The notes below the pieces were generated by a model that saw only the letters and a list, made by a program, of their open reading frames with translations, made no database searches and had not been told where the DNA came from. Below, piece by piece: positions 1 to 11,938 of a stretch of DNA of 64,000 nt; position 1 is the first letter of the stretch; every line of letters starts with the position of its first letter. Location of the stretch: positions 124,001 through 188,000 of the forward strand of contig SCUS01000133.1 of assembly GCA_004297725.1 (NCBI GenBank). Reading direction: 5' to 3'. This DNA is from Myxococcaceae bacterium. GTDB lineage: Bacteria > Myxococcota_A > Polyangia > Polyangiales > Ga0077539. A program made the translations under genes and the position numbers.

Positions 1-85
1 GCCGCAGCTGCGACATCATGAGCCACCAGACCGCGCTCCTGCGCCGCCGGGGAGGCCCGCAGCCGTCGTGGGCGCGGCCGCGCAC
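1..85 (-). CDS. Possible N-terminus of a sensor histidine kinase (partial)
   Basis: A GTG lies 5 nt downstream of the response-regulator stop, and its frame stays open to the window edge (about 28 codons, Arg-rich, ending in a Leu-Met-Met-Ser-Gln-Leu-Arg run). In Cpx-type operons the kinase gene follows the regulator directly. An Arg-rich cytoplasmic stretch before the first membrane helix would fit such a kinase. An alternative start is one of the two ATGs at 14-19. No kinase motif lies inside the window, so this rests on position only. Confidence 0.3.
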   Translation of the reverse strand, partial: MRGRAHDGCGPPRRRRSAVWWLMMSQLR

Positions 86-89
86 CGCG

Positions 90-779
90 CTACGCGTCCC
101 CTTCCCGGAGGAGCACGTACCCGACGCCCCGGATGGTGCGGATCATCGTCGGAGAGCGCGGGTCGTCGCCGAGCTTCTGACGTAGGTGCGAGACGTGGAC
201 GTCCACCGCGCGCTCGCCGATGTTGACGTCGTCGCGGCCCGCGCCTGCGAGCAGGGACTCCCGCGAGACCACCCTGCCCGCCTTGCGCGCCAGCGCCACC
301 AGCAGGTCGAACTCCAGCCCGGTGAGCTCGACGCGGCGCTCGTCGACCTTCACCTCGCGACCGGGCACGTCGATGGTGATGCGGCCCGCGACCAGCCGAT
401 CGGCCATCGCCTCGGGCTGGGTGCGCCGTAGCACCGCGCGCAGACGCGCCAGGAGCTCGCGCGGCGAGCAGGGCTTGGGGAGGTAGTCGTCGGCCCCGAG
501 TTCGAGGCCCACGATGCGGTCGGTCTCGTCGCCCTTGGCGGTGAGCATGACGATGGGGACGTTGCGCTTCGCGCGGATGCGCCGGCACACCTCGAGGCCG
601 TCCATGCCCGGCATCATCACGTCGAGGAGCACCGCGTCGACGTCCGCGCGCTCCAGCATCGCGAGGCCGCGCCCGCCGTCCGGGGCGTGGGTGACCACCA
701 TCCCGTTCTGCGAGAGGTACTTCGCCACCAGCTCGGCGAAGCGCGCGTCGTCGTCGATGTGGAGTACGCGGATCGTCAC
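90..779 (-). CDS. OmpR/PhoB-family response regulator (CpxR-like)
   Basis: DNA-binding response regulator of 229 aa, the usual length for the OmpR class. The receiver domain (about 3-115) has the acidic triad D9-D11, phospho-acceptor D53 (context LLDVMMPG), T80 and K102 (YLPKP). The winged-helix domain (about 135-225) ends with the typical TIRGVGYVL. The start is GTG at 779, preceded by a GGAGG ribosome-binding site. It lies downstream of a Spy/CpxP-like gene and a small membrane-protein gene on the same strand. This order matches CpxP-CpxR-CpxA envelope-stress systems, so it probably controls its own operon. The kinase partner is probably just off the window edge. The family is certain; the Cpx role is inferred from context. 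Confidence 0.93.
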   Translation of the reverse strand: MTIRVLHIDDDARFAELVAKYLSQNGMVVTHAPDGGRGLAMLERADVDAVLLDVMMPGMDGLEVCRRIRAKRNVPIVMLTAKGDETDRIVGLELGADDYLPKPCSPRELLARLRAVLRRTQPEAMADRLVAGRITIDVPGREVKVDERRVELTGLEFDLLVALARKAGRVVSRESLLAGAGRDDVNIGERAVDVHVSHLRQKLGDDPRSPTMIRTIRGVGYVLLREGDA

Positions 780-795
780 GCTGCCTCCGCGGAGA

Positions 796-978
796 CTACC
801 AGCGCGGCGGCGGGGCGGGCGGGGCGTTGGGGTTGCGCGCCGCGTCGACGCACACCCTGGCCACGTGGCGCTCGAAGGCCTCCCGGCGGTGGCGGTGCGC
901 GCAGAGCCCGGCGAACCCGGACCCGTAGCCCAGCACCACCCCGAGGCCCAACACCAGGATCTTCACGTTTCGTCGCAT
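796..978 (-). CDS. Small membrane protein of the Cpx-like operon
   Basis: A 60-aa product beginning MRRNVKIL, with one hydrophobic segment (about residues 6-24) and a His/Arg-rich middle (HRHRRE) before a Pro-rich tail. A GGAGAA ribosome-binding site sits 6-7 nt before the ATG at 978. The gene fits exactly between the Spy/CpxP-like gene and the regulator, 16 nt from the latter. This spacing and the ribosome-binding site support a real gene. I recognise no family. A small inner-membrane modulator of the two-component system is a guess from context. Confidence 0.6.
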   Translation of the reverse strand: MRRNVKILVLGLGVVLGYGSGFAGLCAHRHRREAFERHVARVCVDAARNPNAPPAPPPRW

Positions 979-1007
979 GATCGTTCTCCTTCGCGTCTCT
1001 TCCGCCG

Positions 1008-1565
1008 CTACGCCCGGTACGGGCCCTGGCCCCAGCGACCCGCGGCGCCCGTGAAGCGCTCGATGTAGTCGGCGAAGTCGCGCCGCTGCCGCTCGTCGAG
1101 CGCGTCGTGGACCTTCTGCAGCGCCTCGAACACGGCCTTCTGCGTGGCCTCGAGCGCCGCGTCCTGCTTCGCGAACGACTCGCCCATCACGCCCTCGTCG
1201 AAGCGCTCCCCGCGAAAGGCCTTCGCCGCGTCGCCCGCGGTCGCCCGCAGCGCGTCCTTCGTGGCCGCAGCCCTCGCCCGCAGCGCCTCCGCGGCCTCGA
1301 GGATCACCCGCTCCTGCCCCGGCGTCGTCACCAGCCGCTCGAAGAGCGGGCGCAGCATGAAGCGCAGCGCCGAGCCGTCGTCCCAGCGACCGCCGCCGCC
1401 CTGCTCGTGAGCGCCGCAGCGACCGCCCCCGCAGCGACCGCCCCCGCAGCGACCGCTCCCGCAGCGACCGCCGCCGCACCCATAGCCACCGTGACCGCAG
1501 CGACCGTGCCGGAGCGTGCGGATCAACCCGATCAGGCACGCGGTACCAACGATGAATCCCAACAT
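1008..1565 (-). CDS. Spy/CpxP-like (LTXXQ) envelope protein with Gly-Cys repeats
   Basis: A 185-aa protein starting MLGFIVGTACLIG at an ATG with a GAGGAGAG ribosome-binding site. It has an N-terminal hydrophobic anchor or signal (3-17), then a Gly/Cys/Arg-rich stretch of repeated G-G-G-R-C units. The C-terminal half is helical and resembles periplasmic metal-sensor/Spy/CpxP proteins, including a DERQRRDFADYI segment like the LTxxQ motif. Spy and CpxP act as periplasmic chaperones that restrain the sensor kinase. The first gene of the operon would encode that feedback partner. The Cys-rich array is unusual and could bind metal or be oxidation-sensitive (inference). Confidence 0.7.
   Translation of the reverse strand: MLGFIVGTACLIGLIRTLRHGRCGHGGYGCGGGRCGSGRCGGGRCGGGRCGAHEQGGGGRWDDGSALRFMLRPLFERLVTTPGQERVILEAAEALRARAAATKDALRATAGDAAKAFRGERFDEGVMGESFAKQDAALEATQKAVFEALQKVHDALDERQRRDFADYIERFTGAAGRWGQGPYRA
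1416..1475. repeat. Four tandem 15-bp units coding Gly-Gly-Arg-Cys-Gly
   Basis: Four consecutive 15-bp copies of gcagcgaccgccccc, the third and fourth with single substitutions. They lie inside the Spy/CpxP-like gene and encode its G-G-R-C-G repeats. Slippage could change the number of Cys residues. Confidence 0.85.
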
Positions 1566-1727
1566 GGTTCGACTCTCCTCGTCCGCGGGAGCGCACTGCT
1601 CTCCGCCGACGAGGAGGATGGCGACGCACTGTGAAGCTCCCCCGCGGGCGAGTGTGAAGAAGTGCAAAGCCCGCCGCGGCGTCGGGCGTAGAGTGCCTCC
1701 CCCTCATAATCCCGCCAGAGCCCAGCA

Positions 1728-3074
1728 GTGACCCGCCACGACCTCCGCGACGACCTCCGCGCCACGCTCACCCTCGCGCTCCCCGCCGTCGCGCAGTCGC
1801 TCCTGCAGACCCTCGTGTTCCTCGCGGACCGCTTCTTCCTCGGGCACCACAGCGCCGCGGCGCTCGCGGCCATGCAGGTCGCCGGTCCCCTCACCTGGAC
1901 GCTCCAGTCCGTCTTCGGCGCCTTCGGGGTCGGCACCCTCGCGGTCATCGGTCGCGCGGTGGGCGCGGGCAACCGGGGCCTGGCCTCGAGCGCCCTCTAT
2001 GGGAGCTTGATCCCCGCGGTGGGCCTCGGGCTCGTCGTCGGCCTCGGCGGCTTCGTCGGCCTCGACCTCCTCATCGACCTCCTCGGCGGCGGAGGCTCCG
2101 AGGCGGTCCGCGGAGAGTCCGCGCGCTACCTCGGCGTGGTGCTCCCGGCCATGCCGCTGCTCTTCGTGGCGATGGTCTGCACCCAGGGCCTTCAGGCGGG
2201 CGGCGACACCCGCACCCCGCTCGCGATCGCCCTCGCCACCAACGCGCTCAACCTCGCGCTCAACGCCGTGCTCATCTTCGGCCGCTTCGGGCTGCCTCGG
2301 CTCGGCGCGCGCGGCGCCGCCATCGCCAACGTCTCCGCCCTCGCGCTCGAGGCCTCCCTCTCGCTGCTCGCCCTCTCCCGCCCGGGAGCGAGCGTGAGCC
2401 TGCGCTTCACCGGCCCCCTCGACGTGCGCGACGGGATGCGCCGTGTCCTGCGCGTCTCCTGGGGCGCCTTCGGAGAGCGGACGCTCTACCACACGGGCTA
2501 CCTCGTCTATGTGCGCATCACCAACGGCCTCGGGCCCGTGGCCATGGCCGCGCACCAGGCGCTCCTGTCGCTGGAGAGCGTGTCGTTCCTCTCGGCGGAC
2601 GGCTTCGGCGTGGCCGCCGGGGCGCGCGTCGCCCAGCGCCTCGGCGCCGACGACCCGCGCGGTGCCCGTCGCGCCGGGTGGATCGCCGCGGCCTCGTCCG
2701 CCTCGCTCATCACCGTGGTCGCGGTCGGCCTCTACGTGGGCGCCGCGCCGCTGCTGCGGGTCTTCCTCGACGACCCGGCCGCGGTGCGCGAGGGCGTCCG
2801 CGCGATGCTCCCCGGCGCGGCGGTGCAGGTGCCGATGGCGCTCTCCATCGTGCTGCTCCAGTCGCTGCGCGGCGCGGGATCGACCCGCGAGGCCTTCGCC
2901 ATCGCGGTGCTCGGGTCCTTCGTCGTGCGCATCAGCGCGACGCTCTTCTTCGTCCGGGTGCTGCACCTCGGCCTCGCGGGCGTCTGGCTCGGGAGCGGCG
3001 CCGACTGGATCGTCCGCGCAGCCCTCTCGGCCTGGCGCTGGCAGCTCGGCCGCTGGTCCCGCGTGAAGGTCTGA
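1728..3074 (+). CDS. MATE-family multidrug/toxin efflux transporter
   Basis: A 448-aa integral membrane protein, the normal length for MATE exporters. It has about 12 hydrophobic segments in two related halves. The first half shows the family-like run LALPAVAQSLLQTLVFLADRF, followed by AAALAAMQV and later a QxxAGGDTRTPL-like turn (QAGGDTRTPLAIAL). MATE pumps expel drugs or metabolites using Na+ or H+ gradients. Start GTG at 1728, with no clear ribosome-binding site. A CATAAT element at 1705-1710 could be a -10 box giving a very short leader. It is transcribed divergently from the Cpx-like operon. The substrate cannot be told from sequence. Confidence 0.9.
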   Translation: MTRHDLRDDLRATLTLALPAVAQSLLQTLVFLADRFFLGHHSAAALAAMQVAGPLTWTLQSVFGAFGVGTLAVIGRAVGAGNRGLASSALYGSLIPAVGLGLVVGLGGFVGLDLLIDLLGGGGSEAVRGESARYLGVVLPAMPLLFVAMVCTQGLQAGGDTRTPLAIALATNALNLALNAVLIFGRFGLPRLGARGAAIANVSALALEASLSLLALSRPGASVSLRFTGPLDVRDGMRRVLRVSWGAFGERTLYHTGYLVYVRITNGLGPVAMAAHQALLSLESVSFLSADGFGVAAGARVAQRLGADDPRGARRAGWIAAASSASLITVVAVGLYVGAAPLLRVFLDDPAAVREGVRAMLPGAAVQVPMALSIVLLQSLRGAGSTREAFAIAVLGSFVVRISATLFFVRVLHLGLAGVWLGSGADWIVRAALSAWRWQLGRWSRVKV

Positions 3075-5380
3075 TCCTCGGCGTCCGTTCTCAGCGCCGC
3101 GGAGACTCCCGACGGATCCGGTCGAGCCAGTCGGCGGCGGCGTCCCGGGTGCCGGTCGGTCGGCTCTCGTCCTCGGCCAGCGCAGAGAACGCGGCCGCGG
3201 CCTCCGCGAGGTCGCCGCTGCGGTACATCGCGATCGCCCTCATGCGCTGCACCTCCGCGAGCACCCGCGACTCGCCGAGGGTCGCCACGTCGCCGACCCG
3301 GAGGGCCTCCAGCGCCGGCACGAAGCGCTCCGCGAGGAAGAGCTGCCGGCCGGCGAGGTAGGCCGTCCAGGGGTCGCCGCTCGCGAGCGGGTCGAGGCCT
3401 AGGCGAGCCATGGCGCTGGTCGGCGACGGGTCGAGCTCGCCGCGACCGATGAGCAGGTCGCGGAACACCTCCGCCCGCAGCCCGCCGCGATCGACCATCG
3501 CCCGCTTGATGATCAGCGTGCGCGCCTCGTCGTCGTCGAGCGTCGAGGCGTCGAGGGCCTCGTAGAAGGGCCTCGCCGCGCTCGCCCCGCGCCAGCGCCA
3601 CACCTGGTCGGCCACCTGCGAGCGGATGCGCTGCCCGGCCGCCGGACCGAGCGCCGCCTCCGCCTCCGCCGCCACCGCCGCCGCGCCCGCGAGGTCGCCC
3701 GCGCGCACCCTGACCACCGCGAGCATCAGCCGCGTGCGGAGGTCCGTCGGGTCATGGGTCACGAGCGCGCGCAGCTCACGATCGGCCGAGGTGAGGTCGC
3801 CCGCGTCGAGGTGCGCCGCCGCGTCGCGCGAGAGGTCCGCCAGCAGCAGCGGGCAGGTGCGTCCGAACACCGACGCGCGACGGAAGCGTGTCCTCGCCCT
3901 CGCCAGCACGCTCTCCGGGGTCACGACGGTGCGCAGAAACGCGTGCCATCGCGCCTCGAGCGCCGGGAGCGACTCGCCGTACGCGGCGATCGCATCGGCG
4001 TCGCGGTAGAAGCGATGGAATCGCGCCCTCCCGCGCGTGTCGATGAGCCACCGGCAGAACGATCCCGCCGCGGTGTACGCGCGCCCGGACGACGCCGCGA
4101 AGAACCCGAGGCCCGCCAGCGACGCGACCGACGGCGTGAGACCCGCCTCCAGCATGGCGCGCGACCACTGGTGGGGGCTCCCGTCCCCCTCGCCCTCCCA
4201 CGCCGCCGCCACCGCGGCGCCCTCGATGAGCCCCGGGGCCGGCAGCCAACGCCCCACCGCGGTGACGCGGAAGGGCCCTTCGGCCATCGCCCCCGCGACC
4301 ACGTGCGCGAGCTCGTGCTTCAGCACAGGGTGCGGAAACGGCGCGTACTGGAGGTAGACCTCGTGGCGCCAGGGCTTCGCGATGTACGTGTCCTCGGCGC
4401 CCATCAGCTCGCGCTTCTGCGCCGAGCTGGCGAAGAGGAAGACCGTGATCCGACGCGGCTGGCGAACCCCGTAGAAGTCCTCGTGCTGCGCCACCCTGAC
4501 GTCGCAGTCGCGGGCGGTGAGCGCCGCCTGCCGGGCATCGATGCTGCGGTCGTAGAGCACCACGCACCGCCGCGAGGAGACGCGGCGCTCGAGCGCGCCG
4601 GCGATGTCGGACGCGTCGTGACGGTGGCCGAGGCTCGGCCCCGCCGCGTAGACGCCGAGGCCGAGGGTGGCGCCCGCCGCGAGCACCAGCAGCGCGGCCG
4701 AGCGGGCCCGGATGAGCGCGAGCGAGGGGCGCCCTGTGCCGGGGTCCCAGGCGGCGGAGAGCAGCGCGGCGGCGGCGATGATCCAGCCCAGGGTGCCCGC
4801 GCGATAGGTGACGTGAGCGACAGTGAGCGGGACGTGCTCGTCGTAGATGGCGCCCGGGAAGAAGCCGTAGAAGGGGTCGAAGGCGAAGATCGTGGGCGTC
4901 GCGTAGAAGCGAGCGAGGCTCCACGCGACGAAGGCCGGCACGAGCAGCGCCGCAGCGGCGGTGGCCACGCCGCGACGGTGGATCGCCGCGCCGAGGATGG
5001 CCCCGAGCAGCGCCGCCAATACGGGGCCCGGTAAGGCGAAGAGAAGGGCGTAGACCGCGCCGGTCGCGGGGGCGCACGCCGGGGCGAAGAGCCCGCGCGC
5101 GAGGACGATCGCCAGCGCGACGAGCACGAACGCGACGGCGGAGAGCGCCGCGGCGGCGGCGACGGTGGAGCCTGGCCGACCGCGCGAGAGCTGGGCGACG
5201 CGGACGCCGACGAGCGCGGACGCGACGCTGCCGAGGAGGCCTACGAAGAGGCTCGAGGCGTAGCCGAGGTGATCGGTGAGGTGGTTGCTCCAGAGGGAGA
5301 AGCCGAGGACGACGGAGGAGAGCGCCGCCACGCGCACCCGCCACGACGCGATGAGCGCGGCGGCGAGCGGCGGCGGGGTC

Positions 5381-7801
<2,421 letters not shown>

Positions 7802-7810
7802 AGTGGGGGA

Positions 7811-7839
7811 ACCGTAGGAAACGCGGACCCTTGTTGCAA
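7811..7839 (-). promoter_or_regulatory. Candidate housekeeping promoter of lon
   Basis: Reading the minus strand: TTGCAA (7839-7834), a 17-nt spacer, TACGGT (7816-7811). Expected transcription start is near 7804, only a few bases before the lon GTG at 7801. That would make a nearly leaderless mRNA. Judged by eye only. Confidence 0.4.
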
Positions 7840-7888
7840 GCCCACGCGCACTTCTACTTTGATTCTTCCGGCGCGACGCGGCGCGTGA

Positions 7889-8743
7889 TCAACCCGCTTG
7901 ACGCTTGGCCTTCGATGCGGGCGCCGACGACGGCTTGCGCGCGAGCGGCTTGCGGCGGACGCCGATGAGCCCCAGACGCGACATCACCTCGGAGGTGAGA
8001 GCCTCGTAGTCCTCGCGGCCGCGCCCGCCCTCGGGCTCGTGCTCGAAGATCGTCTTGCGGTGCGACGGGGCGGCCTTGTGGTGGGTGTTCGCGCGGATCA
8101 CCCCGTCGAAGACCTCCGCCCCGAAGCGCGCGCGCAGCAGCTCCTCGACCTCCGCGGTGATGCGCTCGCGTCGGTCGACCATCGTCAGCAGGTAGCCCAG
8201 CACCTCGGCCTTCGCCCCCGCGCGGTCGCGCAGCCGGGCGAGCGTGTCGCCGAGCAGCTTGAGGCCCAGCATCGGGAGGTACTCGCACGACACCGGGATC
8301 AGGAGCTTCTCCGCGGCGACCAGCGCGTTCACCGTCAGCAGCCCGAGGTACGGCGCCGTGTCGATGACCACGACGTCCATGGACTGCACCCCTGGGCATC
8401 GCAGCGTTCGCTCGAACACCCGCTCGCGCCCGAAGGCCGACGCGAGGTGGAGGTCGACGAGCGCCATCGCCTCGCCCGCCGGAGCGAGCGAGAGGTTGTC
8501 GATGCGCGTCGCCACCACCGCCGCGTCGAGGGGACGGTCCTCCATCAGCACGCGCGCCACGTCGACGGCGCTCTCGGCGGGGGTCATGCCGAGGCACGCG
8601 CTCGCGCTGCCCTGGATGTCGAGGTCGACCAGCAGGGTCTTCAACCCGCGCTGCGCGAAGCCCGCCGCGAGGTTGACCGCCGTGGTCGTCTTGCCGACGC
8701 CGCCCTTCTGATTCGCGACCGCGATGAGGTGTGGGGATGCCAT
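7889..8743 (-). CDS. Orphan ParA/Soj-type ATPase
   Basis: A 284-aa P-loop ATPase. The deviant Walker A motif KGGVGKTT near the N-terminus and DLDIQGSAS are typical of ParA/Soj proteins; a later VVIDTAPYLG is the Walker B region. The ATG at 8743 puts HLIAVANQKGG at the start as in the family. The C-terminus (about 265-284) is Lys/Arg/Ala-rich and may bind DNA nonspecifically. There is no parB or parS next to it, so it may position another cargo rather than segregate the chromosome (inference). It is followed by lon on the same strand after 87 nt. Confidence 0.88.
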   Translation of the reverse strand: MASPHLIAVANQKGGVGKTTTAVNLAAGFAQRGLKTLLVDLDIQGSASACLGMTPAESAVDVARVLMEDRPLDAAVVATRIDNLSLAPAGEAMALVDLHLASAFGRERVFERTLRCPGVQSMDVVVIDTAPYLGLLTVNALVAAEKLLIPVSCEYLPMLGLKLLGDTLARLRDRAGAKAEVLGYLLTMVDRRERITAEVEELLRARFGAEVFDGVIRANTHHKAAPSHRKTIFEHEPEGGRGREDYEALTSEVMSRLGLIGVRRKPLARKPSSAPASKAKRQAG

Positions 8744-8955
8744 GACCGGAGACCACCGCACACGCGACCACGCGCGGTCAAGGATTTGCCCGGAGGTCAT
8801 CGTCCCCGGGGTCGGTTTTAGGGTTGCGGTCCGACCGCGCTCCCGACTAAAAGTTGCCCGCGCTTTGCCTTGGCTCTTCAGATTGGCTTACGGAGATCCC
8901 ACGTCGGGTCGACGACGAAATACCTGTTTCGCTAGTGTTGCGGAGAGACAAGATC

Positions 8956-9159
8956 ATGTCGAAGGCACAGTCGAAGGCGGTCTGGTTGGTGGTGGCGGCG
9001 ATGTCCGTCGCGGGCTGTGAGCACGCGATGGTGGGCAACGCCACCGCGCTCGTGCTGACCCTCGGCCTCTTCGTCGGAACGCTCCAGCTCGGTCGCCAGC
9101 GCGCGCCGCAGGGCAACGCCTCCGAGGTGACCGCCGCCTCGACCAGCTCCCGTCACTGA
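8956..9159 (+). CDS. Small putative lipoprotein/membrane peptide
   Basis: A 67-aa product starting MSKAQSKAVW at an ATG 7-8 nt after GGAGAG. A basic N-terminus and hydrophobic core lead to V-A-G-C, a plausible lipobox. A second hydrophobic stretch follows (about 33-45, ALVLTLGLFVGTLQL), then a polar tail. It could be an inner-membrane lipoprotein or a two-helix peptide. It is divergent from parA and 17 nt upstream of the RelA/SpoT-like gene, so the two may share a transcript. No family recognised. Confidence 0.6.
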   Translation: MSKAQSKAVWLVVAAMSVAGCEHAMVGNATALVLTLGLFVGTLQLGRQRAPQGNASEVTAASTSSRH

Positions 9160-9176
9160 CGCCGTACACTCCGGCC

Positions 9177-10268
<1,092 letters not shown>

Positions 10269-10276
10269 ACGACCAC

Positions 10277-11842
10277 TCAGGGCGTCTCCGCGATCTCCAC
10301 GTCCACGGGCCGTGCGCCCGCGCGACGCACGAACACCCTGCCCCGCTCGTCCTGGCAGACGTCCCCCTCCGCGCCGACCCGGCTGCACGCGGTGAAGCGC
10401 CCCGGGCCCGCCCGCAGCGGCGTCACGCGGCAGTCGCGCGCCCCGCACACGTTCTGGCTGAAGCGGATGTCGGCGGCGATCCAGGTCCAGTTGGCGCTGC
10501 CGATCAGGGGATTGTCGCGGCAGCTCATCGCGACCAGGCCATCGTCGACGCTGCCGACGGAGGCGCGCAGCAGCCCTCCGCAGCTCACCGAGAGCACCGG
10601 GTGCACCACGTCGTCGCGGGCGTCGGCGCCGTCGCAGAGGCCGTGGTCGCGGTAGAAGTTCACCCCCACGCGGAAGGTCACGTCGTCCGGCGGATCGTCG
10701 ACCGCGGCGTTCTCCGAGAAGCAGAAGCGCGGGTCGCGGCCGTCGGTGACGGCCGGGTCGCAGACGAGGTCGTCCACGTCGAGCCGCGGGTTCCAGCAGC
10801 GCCCGGCGGCGCGCCACATCTCGCCGTGCGGCGGCGGCGATCCCTCGCAGAGCTCGCTCGTGGCCGACGGCGCGAAGCGGGTGTCGCGGTCGTCGACGCT
10901 CCAGCGGACGGTGCCGCCGGGGGAGCGCCCGGTCTGGAAATAGCAGTCGTCGGGCGTGAACCATCGCGACGACTGCGCGCGCCGTCGGTCGATGATGGCG
11001 AGGTGCAGATCCATGTCGGCGCCGACGGAGTTGATCCCTCCCTTGCGGTCCCAGTCGAGCTCGACGCGCAGCCCGCGGCCCTGGGCGTACATGGGGAAGG
11101 TGCAGCGCTGCACGCCGCTCGCGCGGGTGGACTCGAGCGTGAGCTCGTAGCGCCCCGCCCGCGGAACGGTCACCCGCAGCATCGCCCCCTCCCCCGTCGG
11201 CGCCGGGCACGGGGCGACGCCCTCGGGGCACGAGAGCGACCATCGATACGCCGTCGCCATCGGGTCGATGGCCCGCCCGTCGTAGCTGAACTCCACGAGC
11301 GGAACCGCCCCGACGCTGGCCGGGCACGCCACCGCCGAGGCGCAGTCCGAGAGCCCCTCGTCCAGCGCGCCGTCGCAGTCGTCGTCCCGTTGGTTGCACG
11401 TCTCCTCGACGGGCGTCGTCGCGCCGCGGCACTCGTTGCCGATCCACGCCGCGAGCTCGGTGCAGCGCGCCACGCCGTCGGTGCAGGCCCCGACGCCGCG
11501 ACGGTCCCTGGCGCCCGGGAAGCAGGGGCGCATCTCGCCGGGGGTGCACCCGCAGAGCTCGTCGACGAGGCCGTTGCAGTTGTCGTCGATGCCGTTGCCC
11601 GAGCCGCGGCCGCCGTCGACGTCCGCGCCGCAGCGCTCCATCGGACCGCAAGGGGAGTCTCGGCAGGGGTCTACCGGCACCACGTCGATGCGCGTCGCTG
11701 CGTCCGGCAACGGACCGAAATCAACGACCGCGTCGCTGAGCAGGAGCGACCCGTCGCCCGCGAGCCCGGACGGACGGTCGGGGTTCGTGCAGCCGCACGC
11801 CGCGAGGACAACGAAGACGCCCCATGCCAACGCGAGCCTCAC
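10277..11842 (-). CDS. Lipoprotein with MopE-like Asp-rich motifs
   Basis: A 521-aa protein with a signal peptide and lipobox VLAAC near residue 16. Residues about 75-165 contain MopE-like metal-binding motifs (IDDNCNGLVDE and RDDDCDGALDE), followed by a beta-rich, Cys-containing remainder. In other bacteria such motifs occur in surface or secreted proteins and may bind Ca or Cu. Start GTG at 11842. It is divergent from the outer-membrane barrel gene across 96 nt, and its stop lies 8 nt from the converging RelA/SpoT-like gene. The function beyond surface metal binding is unknown. Confidence 0.75.
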   Translation of the reverse strand: MRLALAWGVFVVLAACGCTNPDRPSGLAGDGSLLLSDAVVDFGPLPDAATRIDVVPVDPCRDSPCGPMERCGADVDGGRGSGNGIDDNCNGLVDELCGCTPGEMRPCFPGARDRRGVGACTDGVARCTELAAWIGNECRGATTPVEETCNQRDDDCDGALDEGLSDCASAVACPASVGAVPLVEFSYDGRAIDPMATAYRWSLSCPEGVAPCPAPTGEGAMLRVTVPRAGRYELTLESTRASGVQRCTFPMYAQGRGLRVELDWDRKGGINSVGADMDLHLAIIDRRRAQSSRWFTPDDCYFQTGRSPGGTVRWSVDDRDTRFAPSATSELCEGSPPPHGEMWRAAGRCWNPRLDVDDLVCDPAVTDGRDPRFCFSENAAVDDPPDDVTFRVGVNFYRDHGLCDGADARDDVVHPVLSVSCGGLLRASVGSVDDGLVAMSCRDNPLIGSANWTWIAADIRFSQNVCGARDCRVTPLRAGPGRFTACSRVGAEGDVCQDERGRVFVRRAGARPVDVEIAETP

Positions 11843-11938
11843 CCGTGGACCATAGCGCGAGCCCCGCGCCGATGTCGCTCGCAGCCGCTGCTTGTCATCT
11901 CGACGGGCGCGACGATAGCGTCCCGCGCCAACCGCTCC

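Noticed and set aside
7860..7888. CGCGCCG repeats after the parA stop as a terminator
   Set aside because: They are direct, not inverted, so no stem forms.
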